64,000 nt of DNA, taken from Isoetes taiwanensis (Eukaryota > Streptophyta > Lycopodiopsida > Isoetales > Isoetaceae). Of this stretch, positions 22,391-31,499 are shown one piece after another. A model generated the notes under the pieces. The model worked only from the letters and a program-made list of their open reading frames with translations. It did no database searches and had not been told where the DNA came from. Within the stretch, counting starts at the first letter, position 1, and every line of letters begins with the position of its first letter. The translations under genes and the position numbers were made by a program. The stretch covers positions 110,339 through 174,338 of the forward strand of contig JAJEKV010000487.1 in the NCBI GenBank assembly GCA_021234155.1, written 5' to 3'.

Positions 22391-22966
22391 ATGGCCCGGA
22401 CCAAACAAACCGCCCGCATTGTAGTGCCCCCTAGTCACACGAGCCCGCTCAACAGAAGGCCCGACAGGCTCAAGAGCGAGCCGGGCGGGAACAGATCTTT
22501 GAGCCAACCTAGGCGCCCAAGAGCAGCCCCGGAGGCGTCGGGGAGGAGGAGCCGGCATTGCACAGCACTTAAGAAGAGCACCCCAAGCCACGAGGAGGAG
22601 GAAGCTGCAGAAGAGTTGAGGAGGGAGCTCAAGAAGTTGGAGAAGATGGACCGGAAGAGGAAGCGGGAGGGCAAAGAAACAGAAGTAAAGAAGACAAAGG
22701 AGGAGCGCCGGCGAGAGAAGGAGGAGCGCCGAAAACGAAAGGAGGAGAGGAGGCAGAAGAAGGAGGAGAGGAGGAAGCGCAGGGAGGAGCGCTTGAAGAA
22801 GAAGGCAGAAAAGGGGAAAGACCCCGAGCCGCCTAAGGAGGCACGACGGAAGCTGAAGACGACGCCGGCCAAAGACGTCGTAATTTGGGAGCAAGAGCCC
22901 GATAAGCCGCCATCCTCATCTGACACTGAGTCAGATGATGGGGATAAGGATCCTCGCTCCAGCTGA
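22391..22966 (+). CDS. Histone H3-like protein, N-terminal long-tail part
   Basis: The start codon sits in AACATGGCC and the protein begins MARTKQTAR, identical to histone H3 residues 1-8 after the initiator Met. It then departs completely (IVVPPSHTSPL). Residues about 10-65 are basic and Pro/Ser-rich; about 67-141 form an uninterrupted Glu/Lys/Arg helix-like stretch (repeats of KEERRK type); about 171-191 are acidic and Ser-rich (SSSDTESDDGDK). Canonical H3 has a tail of only about 40 residues. The frame stops at 22966, but the histone fold continues in the next frame (22884-23585). The join could be an indel, a +1 frameshift or an 88-base GT-AG intron at 22880-22967, which keeps the frame. 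Base composition is much more GC-rich than the flanks. I know of no such H3 variant. Confidence 0.85.
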   Translation: MARTKQTARIVVPPSHTSPLNRRPDRLKSEPGGNRSLSQPRRPRAAPEASGRRSRHCTALKKSTPSHEEEEAAEELRRELKKLEKMDRKRKREGKETEVKKTKEERRREKEERRKRKEERRQKKEERRKRREERLKKKAEKGKDPEPPKEARRKLKTTPAKDVVIWEQEPDKPPSSSDTESDDGDKDPRSS

Positions 22967-23585
22967 GGGCTCGGGACCCTCGAACCCAGGAAATGAAGAG
23001 GAGGAGCAGGTAGCAGAGGTACCCCCGTACCCAAGGTGGCCATCCCCAAAACACCCGAGCACCGACAAGAAGAAGCCAAGGCCTGCGCGGGAGTCCTACG
23101 TACTCAAGCACGAGCTTGAGTACAGGAAGAAACTCAAAGAGTATAACCAGTACATGAAAATGTACGAGGAATACTCAAAGTACTATGAGGAGCACAGGGT
23201 CACCTACGTGGAAGGAGGCGGGCCAACCAAGAAGAACACCTTGAAGCCGCCCCGAGAAAGACCAGCACCTCCGAAGAAGCCCATAAGGAGGAAGGCGGAC
23301 TCGTATTTTGCAAGAGCTGCTCGAGAGATCCGGCACTTCCAGAGGAGCTATGGGTTGCTGATCCCAAGAGCCCCTTTCGCGAGACTCACTCGCGAAATTT
23401 TGCAGGAATTCGACAAATCCAAGCGAGTAACAGACGATATGTTACTCGCGCTACAGGAGGCGGCCGAGCAGCACATCGTCCAGCATTTTGAAGATTCCAT
23501 AGCATGTGCTCTACATGCAAAAAGGGTAACATGCATGCCTAAGGACATGAAGCTGGCCAGATACATTAAGAAAGAAGACTGTTAA
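22884..23585 (+). CDS. Histone H3-like protein, C-terminal part with complete histone fold
   Basis: This frame is open from 22884. Counting from its first ATG (22935): an acidic patch, then a Tyr-rich coiled segment (residues about 52-88, EYRKKLKEYNQYMKMYEEY), then a Pro/Lys linker, then the histone fold at about 123-216. The fold reads EIRHFQRSYGLLIPRAPF (H3: EIRKYQKSTELLIRKLPF), RLTREI, ALQEA, FEDS, HAKRVT and MPKDMKLAR, covering alphaN to alpha3. Loop 1 has the same length as canonical H3, while LLIP-APF resembles CENH3. Residues matching H3 R83, C110 and H113 are kept (R164, C191, H194). AlphaN lacks the GTVAL signature and is about 2 residues shorter. The gene ends with GACTGTTAAG and an AT-rich 3' flank. 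A role in nucleosomes is inferred from the fold only. Confidence 0.9.
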   Translation, partial: FGSKSPISRHPHLTLSQMMGIRILAPAEGSGPSNPGNEEEEQVAEVPPYPRWPSPKHPSTDKKKPRPARESYVLKHELEYRKKLKEYNQYMKMYEEYSKYYEEHRVTYVEGGGPTKKNTLKPPRERPAPPKKPIRRKADSYFARAAREIRHFQRSYGLLIPRAPFARLTREILQEFDKSKRVTDDMLLALQEAAEQHIVQHFEDSIACALHAKRVTCMPKDMKLARYIKKEDC

Positions 23586-23730
23586 GTCTGTTGTAAATAA
23601 TTTTTGTAAATGCAAATTTATGGTTTTGTCAAATTAATGTGTTAAATCCTGCTTAATTAGGGTGTATTACTAAGTTCTGCATTTGGAATCAACAAAATTG
23701 GAGCAAAACTCAGTGTTTTTTGCCCCACCC

Positions 23731-23793
23731 CTCACAGAGTGCGCCCAGACCAAATCCGCCATTCTCGGATTTGCTCCTCGCGCACTGTGTGAG
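23731..23793 (+). repeat. 63 bp two-stem hairpin, copy 3
   Basis: Agrees with copy 1 except one base in the internal loop (CCAGACC instead of CCAAACC). Preceded by GCCCCACCC. Confidence 0.95.
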
Positions 23794-23933
23794 TGGTCGA
23801 GCACTGATCTTGGCCAAAACTTGTCCAAATGTAGAAAGTAAGGGCACCATTCGACTCATCTCATTGTGTTTAGTAGGATTTGACCCTTAGATTGTAGAAA
23901 TTGGCCAACCCAAACCCAAATGGAGCCCCACCC

Positions 23934-23996
23934 CTCACAGAGTGTGCCCAGACCAAATCCGCCATTCTCGGATTTGCTCCTCGCGCACTGTGTGAG
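23934..23996 (+). repeat. 63 bp two-stem hairpin, copy 4
   Basis: Differs from copy 3 by one base (AGTGTGCCC), which turns a C-G pair of the outer stem into a wobble. Confidence 0.95.
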
Positions 23997-24137
23997 TGGT
24001 CGAACCCAAAACTAGGCCAAAACTTGTCCAAATGAAGAAAGTAAGGGCACAATCCGACCTATCTCGACGAGATGAGCAGGATTCCACCCTTAGTTTGCAT
24101 GTTTGGCATAATCCTCGACCCAAACAAGGCCCCACCC

Positions 24138-24200
24138 CTCACAAAGTGCGCCCAGACCAAATCCGCCATTCTCGGATTTGCTCCTCGCCCACTGTGTGAG
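24138..24200 (+). repeat. 63 bp two-stem hairpin, copy 5
   Basis: Two differences from copy 3 (CTCACAAAG; CTCGCCCACTG); the second breaks one outer pair. It lies 177 bp upstream of the second cassette's TATA box. Confidence 0.95.
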
Positions 24201-24365
24201 TGGTCACACCATAATTGTCCTAGATTGTCCTAACTTTCTCCAAATTAGATGAAATTTGTTGCAATGGGATCCTTAGAATGCACTCTTCAACATAATTAGC
24301 CTGTGATTTGCATAGCAATATCTTAGAATCATAGGGATTCTCCAATTTTGAAATTTTCCAAAATT

Positions 24366-24385
24366 AGGGTTTTGCCTATAAATAG
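24366..24385 (+). promoter_or_regulatory. TATA/AGGGTT promoter of the second cassette
   Basis: AATTAGGGTTTTGCC directly precedes TATAAATAG, about 100 bp before ATG at 24483, with a CT-rich leader. The layout mirrors the promoter of the H3-like gene. Confidence 0.6.
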
Positions 24386-24482
24386 ACCACAATCCTCATT
24401 TGTATCCTACACCTTTGCTCCTCACTCCAAGCCGATTTTCCAGCTCCCTAAGGCGCTTCCCCATCTGTTTGTTATCCCCACC

Positions 24483-26009
24483 ATGGCAACCTCTGCATTT
24501 AGGCGATGATACAGCGCCACAGCTCATGTGGCCGAGGCCGACATCAACTCCGTCTTCGCCATCTTCCAGAAGGAGGTTGGAAGCCACCATCAATGCCACA
24601 CCTTACTACCAAGACATCATGTCTGAGTTCCATGCTAAGGTAGGACCTTCTCTAGTAGAGCTCCCACCTTGCATAGGATATTTTGCACCAAGCATGGCCC
24701 TCAAGATAGCACTGCAAGACATCCCCAACATAGATAAGTACCTAGAAAACAAGGCTAGTTGCTTGCCTAACTATATGTCCATAAATGTGAATAGGAGGAG
24801 ATACTTTTCTTACACCGCAGCCGTAGCTATCTTCCTATCTCATCGAGCCCAAACCCAGATAGGAGAACCATCAGTGCAACCCTTAGACATCGAACCTATG
24901 GCCATGGCAGCAGCTGAAGAAGAGAAGATGCGCCTTGCATACGAGGAGGCGGAGGAAGAAGAAGAGGAAGGACGCGACTCAGACACAGAAGACATCGACC
25001 TAGTACAAGAAAGGCAGCAAGCAGAGCAGCAGCCCCAAAGCTTCGAAGAAGGGCTGAGAGCCACAAGAACAGCCCCACCACTTGGGCAAGGCATCACAAG
25101 CTTGACCCAGTGATTATCCAAGGAGAGGCATACTTAAGCCTCCACGACATCAAGAACCTCCCAGAGTGCAGAGATAGGGGCTATAGAATAGATGAACTTC
25201 TGCATCTCCTACGGCAAGAACCAGACCTCGACGACTTCATCGACCGGGAAACACAGGACTTTCCCATTAGCATAAGGGAAGCCCGGATTTACACTGGCCA
25301 GACATCAACGGATATCGAAGCCTACACCGGCATCAGACAGATGATGGCTCAACAGGAGTTGCCCTCGGAAGAGGAGTTCTTAGCAATTCAGGAGAGCATG
25401 GGAATCAGAGGAAAATCAATGTTCGCGCTCCTTCCTAGCACATCGGCATCGGCACCAGAACTAGTTGAAGGCAGCATCAACCTAACAGCTTCCATGTACC
25501 GTGATTACAGAGAGATGGTGGAAGTACTGGTTGATGAGTACTCCGGAAGACACAGAGCAGCCTTCACATCGGGCGAAGAGGCAGGGCATGACAAAGCCCT
25601 TAGGTTCTACCTCTCCTTGCTCATAGATGGAAGGATAGCGGTTATACACTGCCAATACAGCCCACGGGGTGAAGAAGGAGTCTTCATGCTCATTGCTCTC
25701 TCAGGATTCGGAAGTCATATTCGGATGGCCCCAAACATCGACCATGTCATCCTCGTCAAGAGAACAATAGCATTGAGCATCTTCGACTTCGCAGTCCCCT
25801 ACAGACGGCAGGGCAGATTGGCAGTGACTGCAGCCTATACATCAGAGAGGAGGATTGAAGACTTTTTACGTCACGGCCACAAATATCCTCAGGAACCTAG
25901 GGCGAACAATCAGCACGGCCGAAGTGAAGAAATGTTTGGAGGACAACCTGGATTACTTGAAGAAATTCCAAGAATAGAATTAGAAATGTTTTCAAATTTC
26001 CATGACTAA
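24483..26009 (+). pseudogene. Orphan protein of about 500 residues, broken frame (cassette 2)
   Basis: The probable start is CCACCATGGCAACC (MATSAFRR), but codon 9 is TGA. The same frame goes on as YSATAHVAEADINSVF, then shifts near 24575 into a long frame reading ATPYYQDIMSEFHAKVG, with an acidic Glu-rich stretch (about 24910-24990). It shifts again near 25098 into a 300-codon frame (IIQGEAYLSLHDIKNLP and onward) ending at 26009 with an AT-rich 3' flank. There is no signal peptide, membrane segment or motif I recognise. The long open frames and two clean frame switches show a gene damaged recently, or sequence errors. Being an accessory ORF of the LTR element, between primer-binding site and gag-like sequence, is inference from position. 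Confidence 0.6.
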
Positions 26010-26095
26010 TATCTTGAATGTATAAAAAGTATTATATCCATGAATATAAAAGATGATCTTAATTATGTTTTCTTGACATATAATCGCTTCCACAA

Positions 26096-27260
26096 TTGCA
26101 TCATCAAACAAACCAGTGCAACAACCCAAACAAAGAACTAATCATCAGAGTTCAATCTAATGTGCATGCAGCTGGAGCACCTAGGAATGTTGGGGAACAA
26201 GGACAACGTGAACAAGAGCGTACTCCACCAAGGCGTTTCCAGCCAAGAAATCTGTACCAAGAGTTTGATGCAGCAACACCAGAGGAAGAGCTATCCCAGA
26301 TTAGGTCTGACATTCATGAGATAAGGGCATTCTTTGGCGGGAAGCGGCGGGGAGGCGGGGATCGAGAATGTGCCATTGCGAAACACCACCCGCCCGAGCG
26401 GTGCAACAAAGGAAGAAAGCGGGAGAAGAAGATCTCCCTGGCTTCGGGGTCCTCAGACTCTAGCTCGGTCGATTCGGATCGGAAGAAGGGGAGGAAGGGA
26501 GGTAGGACCGCCAGGAGGGTCCAAACCATGATAGGGGCAGGACACAATCTGACTATCAGAAGAAGGTCGACTATGGAAAGCAAGGAAGCTAGAGCAATTC
26601 TCAGGGGATAGCAGATCTGGAATGGAAGCAGAAGCTTGGTTAGATGAGATGAGAGAGTATGGCAATGCTTATGGCATGAAGGACAAAGACAAAGGCGAGT
26701 AGCTACAAACAAACGAAGGGAGCGACCCGGGATATGGTGGAAGGGATCGCCAAAGCACATGGATTGGCGAGGGACGATTCTGCGAGGTTCAAGAAGTTTG
26801 CTAAGGCATTCAAAGCGTCATTACGTGCCAAGAGAACATAAGTGTCACATGATGCGGCGATTTTTGCGAGGTTACAATGGGGGCAACAAATCGATTCAGA
26901 GAAGTACGGAGGAATTCATGAGACTAAGGTTATATGTGCGAAGTTGAGTGAGAGGCACCTTGATAGGGAGGTTACATCGAAGGATTGAATGAAGAGATCC
27001 GAAAGCTAGTAAGAGCAATAAACCCTAGGGCGGTGTCGAAGCGAGAATCCAAAGCGGTCGGCAAGGGCAGGACCCCAAGAGCATGCACCAAAAGCGGCGA
27101 TATTACCGGGATAAGGAAAAGGGCACGGAGGCTATAGCCCAAGAGTAGCAAGCCCGACAACTAGCGGGCCTCAATACAAGCGCTAATTATGGGAAGCGGG
27201 GCAATGCAAACACGACAAGCGGGGATAAGAAGCGGTGACCTTCAAAGAAGCGGGGGGGGG
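26096..27260 (+). pseudogene. gag-like remnant of an LTR retrotransposon
   Basis: A 172-codon frame (no ATG at its start) reads LYQEFDAATPEEELSQIR, coiled-coil-like, then a basic Ser/Lys-rich stretch. After a frame switch it reads GMEAEAWLDEMREYGNAYG, similar in shape to the AEAWL segment of plant Ty3-type Gag. Downstream to 27260 the frame is broken by several stops but stays Lys/Arg-rich. No zinc knuckle, protease, reverse transcriptase or integrase could be found after it. Gag assignment is moderate; lineage is unknown. Confidence 0.45.
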
Positions 27261-27600
27261 TTCCAACTACTCCAAAGGCGGTGAAATAGTTTTTGCAATC
27301 CATTCTTAAAGAGAAGAAGGAAAAGCCCTTATATAGAAACCCTTAGGGTTAGGTTAGACATTGGCCAAATGGGGTTTAGCCATTTGGCAATGGGAATCCA
27401 TGGGGTTTATAATTGTGTATGTTTATTTAACATGCACAACACGAGTTCCCCACTAGGTGTAACACTTGCCCTCTAGGTGCAACCCTTCTGACTCTCAAGT
27501 ACATGTCATTTGTGACATATGCGTGTGACGATGTGATATAATATCACGTTCGGATCGTATATTATCTTTGGAACATCACATGCCATAATTATAGTTTCAT
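27261..27600. other. Non-coding stretch with TATA-like motif
   Basis: A G-run (GCGGGGGGGGG) is followed by CTTATATAGAAACCCTTAGGG, a TATA-like box next to an AGGGTT-type motif, then non-coding text with CACTAGGTGTAAC/CTCTAGGTGCAAC repeats. It could be a polypurine tract plus degraded 3' LTR, but it does not match the 5' LTR at 20947. Confidence 0.25.
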
Positions 27601-29273
27601 ACCACAAAAAGTGGCGGATGCGTGACCACATTTTGGGAGGGACGAGGAGGGACAAGCTGAATTGGGATACCACAACATGCTTTTACCTCATACTTTCCAA
27701 AAGATTTGACACCAAAATGTCTTCCTCAATGAAGTTAAGAGCTTCAAATTCTTGTACTTTGTTGTATAATCGACCACTCAACTTCGGGATGATGAAAGGG
27801 GCGGATTCTTTGAGGCATTGACCCGGATGATTTCTCCAAGGTCCCTCGTCGCCGTCTTCCTCTCTATGTCAATTTGCTTCAAAAGACCTAGAGAACAAGT
27901 TTCTACTTTGCACATGCAGCCACAAGAGATGACACAATTTCGATGTGCATTGAGGTCTGAATTACATAGCAAAGTGTCGTGCTGTTGCTTACAGCTCAGC
28001 GGCAAAATTCATCTTTGAACATGCAAAGCTTTGGGAAGCAATTGAGAAGCATAAAGTTGGAGTTCTTTGCTTGTCATATATTTGTGGAGCATCTAATGGT
28101 TGATATTGGCAAGCAAAAGACAAGATTTACTCTGCCATGTCTACGAGGTGTCTGAGGTTGTAATACTGCATGCGAGCATTGGAAGAAAGCATGATCACGC
28201 CAAGTGGTGAGCTTGCTAAGAACACATCTAGTCGAGTTCTTTGCCTTGGAGCGTTCTTATTCTCATGCAACCAAGGCACCTCCAACTTCTTCTTCAAAGC
28301 ATCATGATCCTAATGTGAGATCCATGCCTAGTTCATCCTCCCCAATTTCAAAACTCTCATGTAGCGGGTTTTGCATCTACACACGCATCTACACCTTTCG
28401 AGGCGTAGAGAATACATTGATAGGCACAACCGTCGGTGTAATCACGGTAATTCGTGGCATGCCGGAAGAAGCATCGGAGGACTTACCTTGAAGGTAGTCA
28501 GACTTTGGTGTTAGCTAAATTGGACTTCACAACACAAGTTGTTGTCCTTCTTTGCACATAGGGTTGGAGCATTGCGCCCTACCACCACCCGTGCATAGTG
28601 AAATTCTGGTCTGAGAAATTTGAGTACTAAAATGGATATCCTCAAGCAGGCCAAGCAATTGAAAGGGACATCTCTCTATACGGATTTTGATCTTACTAAG
28701 TCCCAGCAGTTAGCGGATGCGAGAATTTGCAAAAGGTCGGGACATTCAAAAGAATGGTGGTAAAGTGCATTGATTCGTGGAAAACTCACGTATTTTTACA
28801 CCATCACATGCAACCTTCTGGCGGCGCCTTTCATCATGCTAAGGCCACTCATCTTCTTTGGTGTTAAAATCCATTCTCCCATTTCCCATGCACACACCAA
28901 TCTTGCAAATCGCCTCGTGTTGTTCCATCTTCTTCACCCACCACATCTTCTTACGCTCCAAGACCATTCCTCTCCGCGATGTTGCTAATGGTACCCTTGA
29001 TCTTTGCATTTCAGCGATCTTGCTTCTCTTTGCTGCATTTGCCTCCTCTATTGCTCGACCTCCTCGGTTCGCTTTGCTCATACCTCAAATGTACCTTCCT
29101 AGGAAATGTGCCTTCGGTTGGTGTCTTGGAATTGAGGTTTTCCACTGGCGTAAAGGTGATGGCTTCATTGCAAAAGATATGGATATCCTTACGCTCATGG
29201 AAGCGTGGGAGCATTGATAAGCGGCTACCTCATTTTCTGAGGCTATCAATTCTTTTCATTATTTAATGAATGT
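27600..29273 (+). mobile_element. Decayed L1-type LINE, 5' part (ORF1 region and start of endonuclease)
   Basis: Fragments in shifting frames resemble plant L1 ORF1: FIFEHAKLWEAIEKHKVG near 28000 and MDILKQAKQLKGTSLYTDF near 28640. Then LRLVSWN near 29110 and DMDILTLMEAWEH near 29180 resemble the start of an APE-type endonuclease (SWNVRG, LQETW). The element is full of stops. The left boundary is not visible and is set where LINE-like translation begins. It is interrupted at 29273 by the CACTA-type element and resumes at 38897. Confidence 0.65.
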
Positions 29274-29289
29274 CACAACAAAGAAAAGG

Positions 29290-29510
29290 TCATTTAGCGG
29301 CGTCTATAGCGGCGTCGGCGGCGTCTATCGACGGCGTCGGCGTCGCCGCAGGGCGTCGTTGCGACCGCGTCGCATCGCGGCGTCGCGTCGCATCGCGGCG
29401 TCGGCAAAGCGTCGCTCGGGCGTCCTGTGAGCGTGACTTCGGGCGTGACTCATCGTCGCTCCGGGCGTCGCATCGCGACGTGGCGTCGCGTCTTGCGGCG
29501 TGGTGTCTGA
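29290..29510. repeat. GGCGTC subterminal repeats, left end of the CACTA element
   Basis: There are more than ten copies of GGCGTC or GCGTCGCATCGCGGCG-type units, in one main orientation. In CACTA elements such arrays are the binding sites for the element's own DNA-binding protein. An open frame across it is a by-product of the trinucleotide-like repeat. Confidence 0.85.
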
Positions 29511-29629
29511 AAAAATAAAAAATAAAAAAAAAAAAAAAAAGGAAAAGAATTTTAATAGTTAGTTACAATATACAAGAGGCAAGAGGCGGTAGTGGCTATC
29601 TTCGTGTTCCTGTTAGGGGAAAACCCTAT

Positions 29630-29700
29630 GAGACCAATATTAGACAATGACATTGGCGACCAATATTAGACAATCGACCAATATTAGACAATGACATTGA
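29630..29700. repeat. Three copies of GACCAATATTAGACAAT
   Basis: Near-identical short direct repeats separated by TGACATTGGC or directly adjoining, just inside the left subterminal array. Confidence 0.85.
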
Positions 29701-30244
29701 AAGTTAACGTGAACTAAGAGTTTATAGCACTTACGAATCTATGTAAAAAGCCTTTTCGACGCGCGAGAACCCAAGTGAGGCGAATTGCGTTTGCTTGAAG
29801 TTGCCTTGGCGGTCAGGTGAGGCGAGATGTTTTTCTTGGAATCCTTTGCACGTTCGAAAGTGATCGATTGCAAGGAATACAACATGACAAGTTAAATGTC
29901 TTATTTGAATTGAGCGAATGGCAACAAATAACAAATACCTTGATATCTTCCTTATGGATGATTAAGTGGTTTAGGGACCTTTGACCAATCGCCTCCCAAT
30001 TTTTTTTGGCATTCGACTTCAATTTTGCAATCACTCTTTGCCTTTTCTATAAATCAATAGATTAACACAAAACAAAAGAATAAAAATAAGACTATGACTA
30101 GGTCATGTACCTTCTTTTTGAGCGACTCCCCCCATCATCGAAATGAGCCCCTTCCAAATGCGGATTAGTGGGATTAAAAGCTAGAGTTGGCTAACATATG
30201 CTTTAGGGTTATAAGCTAGATTTGGCCACCTCTACCTAAGAATT

Positions 30245-30550
30245 ACAAGAAAAGTCGACTTGGACCCGAACACTGGTGGCGTCTCCACTTCGTGAGTGGA
30301 GCCCTACGTGGTGCCCTTGAACAAGCCACTACAATTTTATTTTAAACCTAAAAAAATAACAAGTGGTACGTGGACTTGAACGGAGTGCGTGGCCCTCTCC
30401 ACTCTAGGTGGGCCCGTGAGTGCCCTTGAACAAGCCACTCCTTAACCTAGGAAAATATATGATCGTAGTGAAGTGGACTTGAAACGGGTACATGGTCCTC
30501 CCCACTCTAGGTGGGCCGGCCCCGTGCCCTTGAACAAACCACTCCATCAA
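30245..30550. repeat. Three diverged tandem units around GTGCCCTTGAACAA
   Basis: Each unit has a GTGGACTTGAAC-like block, a CTCCACTCTAGGTGGGCC-like block and GTGCCCTTGAACAAGCCACT. Non-coding interior of the CACTA element. Confidence 0.7.
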
Positions 30551-30654
30551 TTTTTTTAACACGCTTAAAATTATAAAAATAAAATGCAAAAGCGCGATCA
30601 ACTTACCAAAAAGAAGGGCGTGTGTAACAAGATCACGGCGGGTCCAAATCGAAA

Positions 30655-31012
30655 TAGAAAGCAACAAAGAGTTAGAAGAATAAGAACAACGGAAAAAAGA
30701 TCGAAAAAAAACAAAAAAAAAAAAAAAAAAAAAAAGATGAAGAAATAGTAAAACAAGAAAAAAAAAAAATGAATGAATCAAAGAAGAAGAGAAGGGTGGG
30801 AGAAAGAAGAGAAGGGAAAAGAGGAGAAAAAGAAATTAGGGGAAGAAAGAGAAGAATGGAAGAAATAAAGAGAATGAAATGGAAGAAGATAGAAGAATGG
30901 AAGAATGGAAGAGTGAAATAAGGGAAGAATCGAAGAAAAAGAAATGAGGAAAGAAGGGAAAAAAAAGAAGAATGAAGAAACAAGAAGAAGAAAAAGAAAT
31001 AGAAAAAAAATT
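30655..31012. repeat. Polypurine tract (GAAGAAA-rich), about 360 bp
   Basis: The plus strand is almost entirely A and G, with AAAGAAGAGAAG-type units and one very long A-run near 30714-30735. The complementary strand gives long Phe/Leu/Ser frames that are artefacts of composition. Confidence 0.9.
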
Positions 31013-31189
31013 TGAAATCTACACTAAATCATTCAATCAAAAAAAACCATTCAATCCAAAAACCATGATCTACTAACCTTAAAAAGAGTGCGCAAGTTGT
31101 TCAAGGTCGGCGCCGAAGATCGCCCAAAATAGTCGATAGAAGGAAGCCTAGGAATGGTCAGGAAAAGGCTGACCAGCGGGATTTGTAAA

Positions 31190-31370
31190 AAACACGGCGT
31201 CGCATGCGGCGTCAGCGGCGTCTATCTTGGCGTAATTTTGAATCGTATATATGATTTGAAATCGTATATCTGATTTCAAAATCATATATCGATTTCAAAA
31301 TCGTATATCTGGTTTAACGTCGCATCGCGGCGATGTCATAACGATATTTTGTTATAGCGGCGTCTAACAC
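31190..31370. repeat. Internal GGCGTC cluster with ATCGTATAT repeats
   Basis: GGCGTCGCATGCGGCGTC and TATAGCGGCGTCTAACAC resemble the subterminal repeats. Between them are four copies of an AATCGTATATCTGATTTC-like unit (31237-31316). It may mark the inner limit of the left subterminal region. Confidence 0.7.
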
Positions 31371-31499
31371 TTTTTAATTTTTTTGGTGCCATTTTTTTCA
31401 TCGATGGTCATGAAAGTTTGTCCTTATGCTAATTTGGACATTCCGAGCCATATATGCGATCAAAATCGCATTGGGATTTAACCAATCTTCTATTGCTAC

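Larger units (their letters stand above)
23586..24365. other. 3' flank of the H3-like gene and hairpin-bearing tandem repeat
   Basis: An AT-rich probable 3' UTR (to about 23700) is followed by a tandem repeat with a period of 203-204 bp. Each unit contains one copy of the 63 bp hairpin (copies 3-5). Spacers share GGCCAAAACTTGTCCAAATG and GAAAGTAAGGGCAC but are clearly diverged. Confidence 0.85.

Noticed and set aside
22930-22962. 33-base GT-AG interval as an intron in the H3-like gene
   Set aside because: Too short for plant splicing and, being a multiple of three, it would not correct the frame.
22355-23079. Long minus-strand open frames (179 and 214 codons) opposite the H3-like gene
   Set aside because: They are Leu/Ser/Phe-rich shadows of the GC-rich, Lys/Glu-rich plus-strand coding sequence and match nothing; the plus-strand frames carry clear H3 signatures.
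25110-25130. Start codon for an independent ORF at 25110
   Set aside because: The first codon is GTG, and the upstream frame reads naturally into it after a single-base shift, so this is the continuation of the 24483 gene.
27261-27600. 3' LTR of the element that starts at 20947
   Set aside because: It has a G-run and TATA-like box but shares no recognisable sequence with the 5' LTR.
29270-29518. Arg/Ala/Ser-rich frame of 82 codons
   Set aside because: It translates the GGCGTC subterminal repeat of the CACTA element.
30404-30983. Phe/Leu/Ser-rich minus-strand frames that look like membrane proteins
   Set aside because: Produced by the purine tract; low complexity with no start context or family features.
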